A DNA stretch of 64,000 nt from Tubiluchus corallicola (lineage: Eukaryota; Priapulida; Priapulimorpha; Priapulimorphida; Tubiluchidae), in NCBI GenBank assembly GCA_030141605.1, contig JAQGDQ010000051.1, positions 122,001 to 186,000 on the forward strand, read 5' to 3'. A program made the translations under genes and the position numbers. Below, piece after piece: positions 13,381 through 27,400 of the stretch; within the stretch, counting starts at the first letter, position 1; each line of letters begins with the position of its first letter. The notes beneath the pieces were generated by a model. That model made no database searches. It had not been told where the DNA came from and saw only the letters and a list, made by a program, of their open reading frames with translations.

Positions 13381-14390
13381 AACTGCGTTTGCTCTCTAGT
13401 TTAAATTGGAACTTTTGTTTTTCTTGAACATATTTTGTATTTTCTTTAAGTTTTCTCCTGTAAGAATCCGTAGCTGTGTAAAATTTAATTAAGTTCAGGC
13501 TTCCAGCATAAACTGTAACCTCCTAACTGCTATGCCATATTTTGGCTGCAGAACAATTTGACGTAAGCTTTTTACGTAAACTGGCTCATATATAAACATC
13601 ACTGCAGGCCTCGTTTGAAAAGTAGAACATATTTACACATTTTGTACAGACAAATTTGTACTCTCTATTGCAGTATGTATTTTTTCAAAGTTACACTATA
13701 GCATTATAGTGATTAACTGATCAGTTGATGGCAATCTGTCAATCTTCGTAGTCTTCCGAGACTTGTCTAGTGAATGAGATACGGTAATAGGCTTTTTGTG
13801 CAAGTACTTGATCCCACGGGCTTAGCCAGGTTCGAAAGTTAGGGGGAGTAAGCACACAACAAGGCGCATGTGACACATACCAAACAATTTTAACACTAGT
13901 TGACAGTAAGCCTACTACTAAACAATCCTGTCTAAACAATTATGTGATAAGAATATTTTATAGTTGATGTGGGGCAATTCGCTCCTTAGCTCAATCAGTC
14001 AACCTTGACAAATGAGTTGCGTAAATACACGTTCATTTCAAAAACAAGGGTGACGATTGGTCAAACAAAGTAGTGACTCCAGAAAGTCTTCCAATGTTCT
14101 GCGATTAAAAAATAATAAAAAAGATTCGGCTTTTATCAGACAGGTGAACTAAAGAGTTAAAAAAATTGTTGAACAGATGCCAATTTTGAAAAATGTGCTT
14201 GTGGGAGCGGTTGCTCCCCTTGCTTCTCCATTAGCACTGCCACTTCTTGATACAGCTCTGAGCGAAACACTACGGAACTGATACAGTATTAAAACTTTAA
14301 TGGAACTGATAACATGGAAGTTACTGCAAACTATGTATATTATATTTTTATAAATTTGAATTGCAAGCAAATTTGTACTATAACTCAAAC
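13381..14390. other. intergenic DNA, nothing recognised
   Basis: No domain, splice-linked exon or RNA gene is recognised in this stretch. Confidence 0.45.
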
Positions 14391-14645
14391 TAGCAACATT
14401 TTCTAAATAGATTTCCAGTTTTTTATATCTTTTTTGATTTCCTGCTTTGTTTTCTTTTCCATTAAGTTTTGTTTTTTAGTTTTCACTTTGATACTGGAGG
14501 CGAAATTTTGATTAAGTTATAGCAACATTTTCTAAATAGATTTCCAGTTTTTATCTTTTTTGATTTCCTGCTTTGTTTTCTTTTCCATTAAGTTTATTTT
14601 TTAGTTTTCACTTTCATACTGGAGGCGAAATTTTGATTAAGTTAT
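14391..14645 (+). repeat. two-copy tandem duplication, 129-bp unit
   Basis: The segment starting TAGCAACATTTTCTAAATAG at 14391 is repeated from 14520. Both copies run to TTTTGATTAAGTTAT with only a few small differences (loss of TA in a T run, a short deletion, G/C changes). High identity indicates a recent duplication. Confidence 0.85.
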
Positions 14646-15384
14646 AAGCTTGTATAATTTTATTGCCCTGGTGATGAATACGGTGTTTTGTAACTTCAAT
14701 TTGATGAAATTCAGGAAAAAATAAAGAGTTCCTGTAGGTCGCCTTACATTATTAGGCACTGTAACGCATTACCCCCACCCGCGAAGTGCGTTAGCGCAAT
14801 GTCTAGAGTGGGCGATGTTTTTTAATTAGTTTATGGAGTGCTGGTGCCTGGTAATAGGAAGCTGTGTGATCCAGCTCAAGTTTCTCGCTTGTCCTATATA
14901 TACTGTTGTATGATTACTGGCTCGATTCCAGAGCCCATCCTGGTTTCACTTTCGTGTTAGCGTTAGGTTGAAGCTTGCCCGTTAAAACGTCACTAATGCA
15001 TGACTTCTCAAACTCTATGGGTGTGAGCACAATCATAGCAATTCGCATTCTGAATTTAAGTTTACATTTTAGTTCTTAACTCATTAATTTACTTAGTGGA
15101 GTTTTATAGTAAGGCGTTGGTCAGTTTTTTTTGTATTTCTATCCCCATGTCAGTAATCAAAATATTTCTCAGTTGAAGCCTGTACAGAAGAGCACTAATC
15201 AATATTGAGGATTGGGACATTGACGTTGCTGCGATTTCAGTCGTTGAACATGGCTGTTTAACAAGTTGTGTGCTACTTTACAGCGATGCTGCTGTTTTAT
15301 TCTTCAGTCTTTATCGCATCGAAATTTCCACCCAGCACCATGTGGACTGTACAATATTAAACGTCTTTCTGTATAAGTGCCAAA

Positions 15385-15480
15385 ATGACAGAAGTCAATA
15401 ATTGTATGAGAAACACCGGCCAAGGTGGCATTCAGCAGAGTATGAACGGTGGCAGCCTTAGAGAAAACTTGACTAGAACT
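15385..15480 (+). CDS. candidate first coding exon of the SLC6 gene
   Basis: ATG at 15385 with A at -3 opens 32 codons ([15 protein letters not shown]... to ...NLTRT) and ends in phase 0 at a strong donor GTGAGT (15481). Exon 2 begins in phase 0 at 18435 after TTACAG and has no ATG of its own in frame before TM1. Two short upstream ATGs (15249 and 15285) lie in the presumed leader. Phase, donor and Kozak agree, but N-termini of SLC6 proteins are not conserved, so this exon rests on gene-structure logic only. Confidence 0.55.
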
Positions 15481-18400
15481 GTGAGTAGCTATTATATGCG
15501 GTCTTATAGTTTCACACATATTGATTTTATAGGCAAATAGAGAGTATTTAAATTAATCTAATTAATTGAAAATGAAAGTCTTAATTTCTTGGTGTTTAGT
15601 TTCTGATAGTCGAGTCGTCACTTCAGAGTATATATAATAAGACTGAGGTTTCCTTATGAAATCTCTTCCTTCGCTTAATTTGACTTTGACTTGACTTAAT
15701 TTGACTTCCATCCATGGATAGAAGCATATTGGTGTAAACACATTAGTTGTAAACACATTTAAATAAATTAACAAATTATATACATGTTATGTGAATTGTT
15801 TATATCCTGGTTCTTGATCTTGTATTCAGAGAGTAGCTTTTTGTCATACAACTTCTCAATAACAGTAGTTCTTTTGTTCTACAGTTTAACTTATTACTTC
15901 TTATCTCAATATGGCCTTTCAGTCTGTTTTACGTTTTTTTTTATATTCAAATAGCCCCAGACAGGACTAGTGCCACTTAAAATAAAAGACTATATTCAGA
16001 AAGCAAACTACGAAAATAGATTTAGAATAGCATATTTCCTGCATCTAAATGATACAAGGTAACTTACTGATAAAAAATTAGTTGTTCAATGTTGATGTTC
16101 TTTTTGAAGCAACTGAGGTGGTAGTTAATAATTAATGGGGAGCAATTTTCTAGTAAACAATTCCACAATTAAGGGGTCCAAGAGAAAATATGATTTATAA
16201 ACAGCTATTTTGCATCTAGGAATGTATTATCCAGGGTTGGAATCGTGAGAAACTTCAGCAAAAAGAGTATAATATATTTCAAGCAAAATGTCAAAATTTG
16301 GGAACCAGTGATAATAAATTCCGAGAGCATTTTACATAAATGTAGCGACAATAGACTTTTATGTAGCAACACACCTTAATGAGCAACAAACTGAATGGTT
16401 GACCTCAAATCAGACCACAAGAAACTGGCAATAAGATTTTGCCATCTTCAAATGTACTTATTACCACAATACTCCATACAATGTCAGTTTTTTTTTCAGT
16501 AGTGGATATTTTCACACACATCCAGAAAAAATACAAGATTAGTTTTTTTACGTTAAAGCTGACAAGCTGGTCCTATTTCACAGTCGTTTCCAGATCACTT
16601 TCAATGAGATGTGGGGAAGCTAATCTTCAGAAAGAAAATGTTACAAGATTATTATTGGCGAAACAAGTTATTTAAACCAAACACTTAAGTTGTAATGTTA
16701 ATAAAGCTTTGAATTAATTTACTAAAATTTTCTGGTGGAGACAAACAAATGACTAGTGTTCAAATATATTGTATCATATACTAGTGTTCAAAGATATTGT
16801 GTTATATTCTATAACAAACATCATCAGTTTAGCACCTCGAGAAGTCGAGGGTGCTGCACTTCATGTGAGTCTAGGTTGTCAAACTTCATGTTAATCTAGG
16901 TGCCTCACTTCATGTGAGTTTAGGCTGCCTCACTTCATGTGAGTGTAGCCTGCCTCGCTTCATGTGAGTCTAGGTTGTCTCACTTCATGTGAGTGTAGCC
17001 TGCCTCGCTTCATGTGAGTCTAAGCTGCTGCACTTCATGTGAGTCTAGGCTGTCTCACTTCATGTGAGTTTAGGCTGCCCCACTTTATGTGCGCAATCAT
17101 AAGACACTCAAGGTCGTTAATGACCCAGCGAACATCCAGTTGAGTTATTGGTTGACGTGAGCATACCCGAGCATCTGCTCATCATATCCAAGCATCTACT
17201 CAACATATCCGAGCATGTACTCATCATATCCAAGCATCTTCTCAGTATATCCAAGCATGTACTCATCATATTCAAGCATCTTATCAGCATGTCCAAGCAT
17301 GTACTCATCATATCTGTGACTTTTTTATGCATTTGTTTAAAGTATAAGATTTGTAGTGAACATCTGGTTTTCAACCCACGTATACTGCAGATTTACTTTC
17401 ATAAAATAAAGCAGTATCTGATTCTAGTTTTTATAACATTTATGCTGAAATTAGATATTGTCAAGTTTTAGCAAGTATAGTTGCTTGCAACCTGGTAATA
17501 TATTTGACACAACAAGGTGATTTGCTGATTTGTTTTTTAAAATCACTATAATCTCTATTCTCACACCCAGTAACAGAGATCAGCTTGTTTACTGTGTTTT
17601 TAAAAATGTCAAGTTTTGTCGACGTTAGAGATATTGACAGGGCTGGCTTGCAGCACTACTGATTGTTGTTGTTGTATCAGTTTTCCGTTAGCTTTAAATA
17701 CCTCTGCCTAAACAGCGAAGCTTATGCTTGCAACATTCTTGAAACGAAATTTCGAGTTTTTCTTAAGCTCAGGTTGTGCATCATATGCTTGATATACCTT
17801 GCATAATGTTTAGAACACACTTGGATATTGATGGGGTTAAATTTTGTAGTAAGTGTTAAAAAATTATTACAAAGAGAAATTCTCTTTTAGGTTCAACGTG
17901 TAGAGCTATGTAATAACTCTGCTAATAAATCTTATAAAATATCTTGTATTTGGATATTTAAAATCAGGGTTTTGTTAGTAACATTCACAGTGAACAAGTG
18001 CAAGCATCTCCTTTGAACTATGAAGTGATTTGTTGCCATGCCGCGTCACCATGCTGCTTTCAGTCTTTTCGGTTACATCAGAATAAGCTACCTTGAAGTG
18101 TATTGTGAGATAAACATTAAATACATTGCATTTCATGTAACTGCATGTAAATCACTTTCCTATTTATTGTTATTTAGCTTGTGGAGCCGCATCTTAGTAA
18201 TACATAAATTTGTTTTACCTCACCACAATTTTTTTACTTTTATGCAGATTGCAAAATTCAAATTTTTGCTCTCTGGAGGAGAAGAGGAACTTACTGTTTT
18301 GTGCAGTTATTCCTCACAGTTCACAAATGCAAGAAACCAAAGGGCCGATGATTGTAACCTATTATTTACGCTTTGAAATCTATTATTATGTAATAAATTT

Positions 18401-21400
18401 AATATAAACAAACAATTTGTTTTGTTCATTACAGTATATAACAGAGCATGACCTAGAAGATGGAGACCTTGAGCCAGATGAAGATGAAAGTGATACATCT
18501 GGCGATGAAAACAGAGAAAGAGGCAACTGGACTGGCAAATTGGACTTTATCTTGTCCTGCCTTAGTTACGCTGTGGGCCTTGGAAATGTGTGGCGGTTTC
18601 CTTATTTGTGCTACAGAAATGGCGGAGGTATGTCCTCAAGTCAGTCAGCTAATGAACCAATTATAAAATCATTTCAGAATCAAAAGTAAAGCTAATTTCA
18701 CACAGAAAGCCATGACAAGAATTAAGAAACACTGTTCATTGCTTCAAAAATTTCAGAAAACTTGCTCTTTTTTACAGTGGTAATGCACCCAGTAAATCCT
18801 TTCATCTAAAAACTACACCAATAGAAAATGTATAACATCTAAAGATGTAATATTTATCTATAATATACAATATCTATAGAGAAAATAAACGCATGTAGAA
18901 AAAATGTTTTCTAAAGTAGGAAAACAAGTATTTTGTCTTTAGCTACCATTCATTGGTAACTACGGATAATGAATTATTCGTAATGCAGTCAAATCTAGTT
19001 CTTTTTAACTATAGCTAGTGAAAGTAAACCCAACAACATTTGCTGTGTGATCAATAAAAAAGATTTCTTTAAACTTATTTGATTAGAACAGAACAGACTA
19101 GATTAGAACAGGCAGTTGAGAAATTTTTATTTTCAAGTGGTTAAATTATCAAAACGGAAAAAATGGCAGGCAAATAATAAGCGAATTCAAAACTTGTATT
19201 TTATGTTGCTGTTTTCAAATTTAAATATTAATGTAGGGTATCTTAACCAAAAGGAATATGCTTCCCTTTTAGCAGGCAAATATGCACACGTTTATGCCTC
19301 TGTGTGAAGCCTCTATTGAAAGCAATGTTTTAACAAGAACTGTGACAATTAATGAAAATTGATGTAGAGACATTACATTTAAGAAATTTTATGTCAATTA
19401 AATGCCGTACCAACATTAAATTTAAAGAGTTGCAAAGACGGCCGCTGAACCTCCATGTGAAATAAGACTTAGTGAAAATCATCACTAAATTCAAATGTAT
19501 TTTTATACGTCTATACGTCCTTTGTTATACCATTTATATTTCTTTCCTCGCTTTTATGAATACACTAAATACTCGAGCAACATTCTTAATTTTAGCATGA
19601 AAAGTTAACTTGCTTTGAATTGAAATTGGTTATTTTAAAGGTGTTTTCCTGATACCATATGCTACTATGCTGATTTTCACTGGACTTCCACTATTTTTTA
19701 TGGAATTGTCATTTGGTCAGTATGCCAGTCGTGGTCCTATTGAAGTATGGAAGGCTGTGCCTCTAATGAAAGGTGAGAAATTAACCTCTGTTTTGATTAA
19801 GTAATCCCTTGTAGAATGTTATCAGTGATCATAATTTCATTGAGCTTATTTCTTTTGTACAAGTCATATTTATCCTTGCATGAATATATTATAACTAAAG
19901 GTCATTTTTTGATGTTAATATCATTTTTTGATGAAATAAATGACTTTTATTTGGTAAAATTGCGGTTTCTGAGTTACAAAAGTTTCTTATAAAAGTGTAT
20001 TAGCTTGTAGGTTAAAATCAAAAAGTATCATTTATTCTACCTAAAGGGAGCAATTATTTTAACAAAAAAGTGTTTTAAGAACGTATAGATTATATTAGAT
20101 CAGTTTTAGTTCAACAGAAAGCCATAAAACGTATACTTAAACTACTAACAGTGTTTATAACAATGCCTGCAGACCGAAATTAATTAAGTTGTGGTGGTGG
20201 CTGTTGTTTTATATGCTATAAAGAGAAAATAAGCTCTTGACAAATTTCTGGTACCGGTTTTCCTGGTAATCAACTAGAAACTGATTAATTTCAGAGACAT
20301 TTGCTAAACTAACAAATATTTATATCCCACGTGTTATTTACCCACTGTACCTTAAAATGAGACTTGGCCAAAAAGCCAAAAGGCCAAACATAAATTTGTT
20401 AGGAATTGTGCAAATGTCTGTTTCGATAGCAGGTAGATATTTGCAAAAGATGATTCCTAAACTAGTAGGTCTGAAATTTTTTTTATTGATCTTACATTTA
20501 ACAAATGGGATGAGGAGAATAATGAATTCTTTGCGTATCACTTAACAATAGATGCCAGCGCGTAATCGTGGCTCGTGCATTAAATCTTAATTATTCTGGC
20601 TGATGACTACCAAAACAGTGTTTCATTTTGAGAAAAGCCGGTCACAGAACTTGTATGGGGTACACTCTTTTTATTTGCCTAACAATTGGTGATGTAAACT
20701 GCTGGTGTTGTCTGTAGTAAAGTATACATTTGCAAGTGATAGCAACTTCAGTTAAGTTTTTATGAAAAACAGTGTATAAAGCTTAATAAAGATCGTGTTT
20801 CAACACCCTAGTTACATTTGTAATGATAGTAATAAAAAAATGTGTAATTACATGTATTCCAATGTAGCGATAATTTCACTGGTAACTGTTTCAATTTATT
20901 ATATGCATCTGATACAGAAAAGTAATTCCAGCAGCTAAATGAGAAAATAAGTTTCACTGAGGTCTTGTATCTACATACTTAAAATACAGATTTTAATGCG
21001 TATTCCTGGGTACATTTCTGATTTTTACACAAGCTGTACTGCAAGTCTTGTCCACATAACATTGACAATGACAAGGTTACAATTACAGTTTATACGTCTT
21101 ATACTGCAATAACAATAAATATTTTAAATAAGGTTATTAGTGCGTCTATATAGAGTTTTTCTCGACGTAACTCGATTGATGGCGTTGCTTCTCTCACTTA
21201 CTCACACAAAACTCAAACTTCTTGCTATTATTTGATCGCAGTTGTCTGCAAATACCCAGTGATGATTTTTAAATACTAAAAGCACTTATAATCACCTTGT
21301 TTGCTTTTCACGCCTATAATTACAAACGTTCTATTGACTGTACTTATTTACTAAGCATACAGTATGTCTGATGATTTTTGTTTGTAGTTTAATTACGCTC

Positions 21401-24400
21401 ACTGGTTTATATCATGCCCACCCAAGAACACTGGTGTTAACATGAAGTGCCTTCTATTGAGTATAGAGACATTAAAATACGTGTATTGCAATACATGACG
21501 CCTCAGATAGAATTGTTGCAATATGTTAATTTAATTAAGACTGCGAATAGGCTGTAAAGCCTTTATCACTGCGCTAATAAAGTAAAGTATGTAATGTACA
21601 TTATAAACAAACTTCAGAAAGTAGCAGTCTGTGTTCGTAATAGGGATTTGGTTAAATCATATGTTGCTAGCAGCAGCTGTTTCTTCTTGGTGTCAGTTAC
21701 TGTAATCATTTTCACTGCTCTGTAACGTTTTTCTAATGCCAACCTTCCTTCTCGTGTCTTCTCTGCATCATTGTAATGGATTACCAACTAATGCCACGTC
21801 TGAAATGTTAGTGTATAAAGTCTTGTTTAACATGCTTTTAAATTGCCTTGTTTACATTGAACTAATTTAATTTAGCTGCCTGATACTGCTTTTTACGATT
21901 TTCTTGGCATGTAAACTGTGTCGAGGTTCGCATAGCGAACGTTTTTGGTGTGCTACAGATGTATGCATATCACCCTGTAAATTAACAACTTTGTGCGAGT
22001 TAATCCTTAACAGCATGTTTACAAATTGCAAACATACCACATAATAACAAACACATTGGTAGGCAATTTAATAAAGAATTAAAGAATTCACTGTAACAAT
22101 TTCAGTAACAACCTCTGAAGCTATGACAAATGATTATTTGATTACATTACAACTCTAGTGTTCAAGTTCTCAAGTTTTTGTTGTAGTCGTTCATAGATTG
22201 AGGCATTTTTAATATTATTTTTTTATCCAACATTTTAAATTGTACTTGGTAGTACAAATTTCATTAATATAGATACTAACGTTAACATTTTCTTAAGTAG
22301 TTCACACAATTTTTTTTATTTATTTCTAGTTTTTACAGATTTATGCTGGTACAATTTAGAATCCTGCTTTTTTCCACATTTCAAATGTTTTCAGTACGAC
22401 ATGTGATTAATTTAAAAAAAAAACGTGCATCATTGTAATTTCACACAGACTGCTCTAGACAGTGTTATTTAATTTTTGGGAATAGAGTTTGGTTTATTTT
22501 TTACTTTTGGTTTTTTATTAAACAGAGGTGATGCAAGGAAATGCAAAAAGCAGTTATACCCACTAAAACAGAATCTGTAATTATTTTCATGAAATTTTAC
22601 AGTTGCATTGTACTACAGAGTTTGTCTCAGAAACTAAGGTAAATTGAAATTGCTAATAAATATGCATACTCTTTTATTTTGTTAAGTTTTTCACACCAAA
22701 TAAATAAAAGATAATTCAACAATTAGCGAAATTTTTATAAATTTACTATAAAAGCTGTCAAGTTGTTTACATAGGTTGTATTTAAATAAACTGTAATAAA
22801 GCTTTTACTGCCAAAAACTAAGGAATAGTTGAAGTCTGTAAAATTAATACGTCAGTTTTTCTGTGAACAAAGCGACTGATATATATTTTCCCTCAGAGAG
22901 CTTTCCCAATTTTGCAGTAATGAAGTTGCCTAAATGACATCCTTTATTCTATTCCCGTAGTCTAAACTCCGTGTGTCAAATTTTACTGGAATTCCTAGTT
23001 TTCATCTCTGTTAGAGCTCTGACCATGCAGTTACCAGTAACTGTGTTCCTAGTTGTTTTAGCAAATGTGAAAGTGCCTTGAAAAAATATTATTATATTAA
23101 TGAGTCCTTAACCTTACACTGTTAACATTAATTTATACAACTAGAAATTACATTACATCTTTTAAAATATTTAACATAAATTAGTATGTGTATGTGCTTA
23201 AATTTATTTGCTGTGTGCAAAAAATGGAAATGAAAGTTTCCATTTGACTTAATTATTTTTTGTCAGAGATGTTTGTAAGACCAAAATTTGTAAGCATGTG
23301 TAATTTTCGGGACTAACAGCAATCTTTAATTGTATTTGATTTTCTTGTTTCTCTGTACATAGATCTAGACTTTTAACAATAGTTAAAATAAGATAGGATA
23401 AGACACTTTATTTATTACTGACTTGTATAATCAACACATTACACAAAATTTGATCATATTATTAAAAATTTAAAAATTCTCCTTTAAAATTGAAAATGTA
23501 ATGATTGTTTTTTATTTATTTTTTACAAATCTTTTTTAAAATCTTCACCTACTTAGTACTAATACATACAATTCTTTTGCTGTTCATTGGCTTGTAACTA
23601 TTCTGTTTTCATTATTTATCTAACTATTTAAAACGATTATCATAGTTGGAATTATTCTCCGTATTGGGAAACACTTTACTGAAGCTTTTTGTTTAATACC
23701 TGTATGTTTCAGGTGTTGGATATGGCATGTTCATTGTCTCATGTTTCATTGGTGTTTATTACAACATGATCATTGCCTGGGCAGTCTTCTACCTTTTTGC
23801 TTCCTTTACAAGTAAATTACCATGGGGTTCTTGTGAGAATCCATGGAACTCTTTAGGTAAGCAGGTGACTTGCATCATTGTGTTATTAGTTTTTTTGTGT
23901 TTGCAAATTACCCAAAACAAGAACCAGAAAAAAAAATTCAGTGTGAATGTTCAAAAACTAAGAATTCATATGACTAATTTCAGTAATTTGTTAGTGATTA
24001 GAGGTATTATAATTATATTATGAATACTTATTGCCATTCCGTGGTTTTCAAAAACCTAGAAAAATTTATTACAGTTCTCGTGTTTATCACATTGTTAATG
24101 TAGTTTTTAAAAAATGATCTCGTTGGAGAGTTAGGGACGGTCCTTGTTTGAATAATTGTCACCTCCTTTTTTGCAGGAAACTGTTTCTTTCTTAAACGTT
24201 TTTAATAAATATGTTTGATTTTCAGCTTGCAGCAGGTTTAGATCAGAAAACTGCACTCGTCACGATGGAATTATGTTGTCAAATGGTTCGTGTTATACGG
24301 AGTCTGATATTGGTACAGAGCTGTTCACTCAGTTGAACTTTTCCATGTATAACACTTCTAGTAAACCCAAGATGCCAAGTGATGAATATTTCCAGTACGT

Positions 24401-27400
24401 ACTCTTTTCATTATTCTTGCATGATTCAGTCATTGTGAATGATTACTAACATGCTTTGAAAATTTGTTGACGCATCCCGTAATGTGGAAGTTATTAAAAC
24501 AGCAATAATAAATTACGTGAGAATGAACTGGCTAATCTCATGTTATAGTTAGTATCATAAAGCAGTTCAGAGATATGTAAAAAGTTTAAATATTGCAGTA
24601 AGTACAGTTGTTGCAGTGTATTTTGTGTAAGATGAGGTCTTACTAGTTAGATAGTTTTGCTTTCAGTAGCTGGAGGTTTTATAGCATTAAATGCATGTAC
24701 GCTTGATTAGATGTGTGAATTTTGCATATATGTTTCATTTTTTACATATTTCGTTCTCTAAAGTTATTTGTTCATTTTGTAGTAAATTATGATACTACAG
24801 CTTTTCTTACTTGCACTAAGCTGTTTGAGTCAAGGATTGGTACTCTGCATGATTGTGGTTGTCTTTTTTTAGGGTCTACGTGTCAAACAACAATAATTTC
24901 TTAACAGGCCCAATTTTTTTCAACAAGCGGAATGTTTGTTGGCAGCTAGCGCCACCTTGTTGCAGTTCTCGTTACTGTGTTGCGAGCTCAGCAGTAACGT
25001 GGCATTCACGCTGTATCTCAGCTGTCCTGGTTAGAGTCTCTTGATCAGATTTACATTTTTCTCTATATCTAGTAACTTTGTGCTTGGCATCTCTGATGGT
25101 TTGGACTACATGGGTGGCCTACGTTGGCAGCTGGCCCTTTGTCTTCTATTTGCCTGGGCTCTGGTGGCGCTGTGCCTTTGGAAGGGCATTAAAACATCAG
25201 GCAAGGTACGTAAGTATACAAGCGCATGATGGTAGTTGGTTGTTACCATACATGCCCGGTGAGTAGCCCGTTGTTTGTTGGTTGTTGACTTGTACTGTAG
25301 GATAGACAGTAGTTAGAAACAGGAGATATTTGAAGTCATTTTACATTTTTTATATAAATAATGAAATAGCAGAAATGAGAAATGTGTAGGATCACATTGC
25401 TTCTGTTATACTACTGTCTTTCCTCACTGTGTACACTAATTGGTTTGGTTATGCAGGTCCGGCTTGCAAGGATCAACTTGTTGTACTGCTGATAATATCT
25501 TTATTTTAGAAACCTTTTTTGTGTGTTTTAGGCTGTATACTTTACCGCGACGTTTCCGTACATAGTTTTAACAGTGCTGCTTGTTCGTGGTCTAACTTTG
25601 CCTGGATCTTATAATGGTGTAGAATTCTACCTGAAGCCTGACTTTTCCAGACTTGCTTCTGCAAAAGTAAGTATTGCATGCAACATAAGCTCACACACAC
25701 ACGCACGCACACACGCACGCACGCACGCACAAACCACCCTGATTTTCAAACTCAGATTCTACATTCATGTCAATCATTTTACTTGCACAAATAATTTTAT
25801 CTACAAAATTTGTTAAACAATTTTGCACAACAGTAACAAATTTATTGTACTTGTTTTGCTTGAAACCTACTATATTTTTAACTTTAAACAGTCATAGACT
25901 ATCCAGCCTAAGTGTTGTATTATTTGTGCAGATATTATTAGTGACTAGCAAAGGCCCCGCAAAAGATTTTGCGTATAAATACACGTGTAATCAATAATAC
26001 GCGAACATCCTACACAGTCCTCATGTATAACACAAAGCCCGTAACATCCTGCCTACTTACCTCTAACGCAAAGCCAGCAGGCAGCTACTGTATGTCTGTT
26101 TATCTAACGCAGAGCAGCTTTTTGCTGAATTAAAGTTATAGAGTACAATAGATGACGTCAGCACAATGGAATGCGTTAGGATAGTTTTCTAAGCGAAAAT
26201 TGCCGAAAATGGAACCTCTAATTAACTCGCCAGTACTCCTCTTGGTGGACCTGCCCTAACATATAGCCCACATCATCGTGTAGCCCTGTCCTTCCTCTTT
26301 GTAAAGAGCGCCATATCTCCTTCCTAGAGTCCCACCGGGCGACGCTAGAACGTTTTTCCCGCATGCTGTTTGGTCAAAATTTCGAAAAAATCGCGAGTTG
26401 GGTCTGGGAAAACGCCCGTTGCGGGGCGCCCTGGCCCTCTCGGGAATTCTAAATATGCCTACTACACCTACCGCTGAACGGGCTATCTATCCATACCCAG
26501 TACCCCCCTCTTCCCGTTCCCGTTCTCTACATCTCAGCCGTATAACTTTTGCAAAAAACGCCCGAAAAAGGGCCATTTTTGGAGGTTTTTCGCCCCCCGT
26601 TCCTCCCGGTGGGCCCGATTCGAAAAATAAACCCCCAATGGCACGACACTAGCTGTAGCCTCGAATCTTATATATATATATACCAAGAATATTAATATAA
26701 GAGACTAGCCAAACCCCACAAAAAGAATTTTGTGCACAAATCAACACACAACCCACACCACACCACTCCACCTCATCACACCACACTGCACCACACCATA
26801 CCACTCCACCTCATTGCACCACACAATACCACCACACCGCACCGCACCACACCACCTACACACCACACCACCCACACAATACCACTCTACCACATCACAC
26901 CACACTGCACCACACCATACCACTGCAGCACCCACACACCACACCACCCACACCATAATACTCCATCACATCACACCGCACAGCACCACACCATAACACC
27001 ACACTGCACCACACCACCCACACCATACCACTCCACCACATCACACCACACCACACCACACCATACCACTGCAGCACACTGCACCACCCACCACACCACA
27101 CCACACCACCCACACCATACGACTCCACCACATCTCACACCAATCTGCACCACACCATACCATTGCACCACACCACATCGCACCACCCACACACCACACC
27201 ACACCACCCACACCATAATACTCCACCACATCACACCACACCATAACACCACGCTGCACCACAACACCCACCCACCCACACACCATGCCACCCACTCCAT
27301 ACCACACTACCCACACCACACCCCACACACCCTATCACCCCACCACACCATCCATAGCACAAAACACAAAGCACACCACCACCACACCACATCAAATCCA

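Noticed and set aside
17117-17471. Overlapping plus and minus frames with 7-residue repeats suggestive of a coiled coil
   Set aside because: They arise from the 21-bp minisatellite; no conserved sequence outside it and no splice support.
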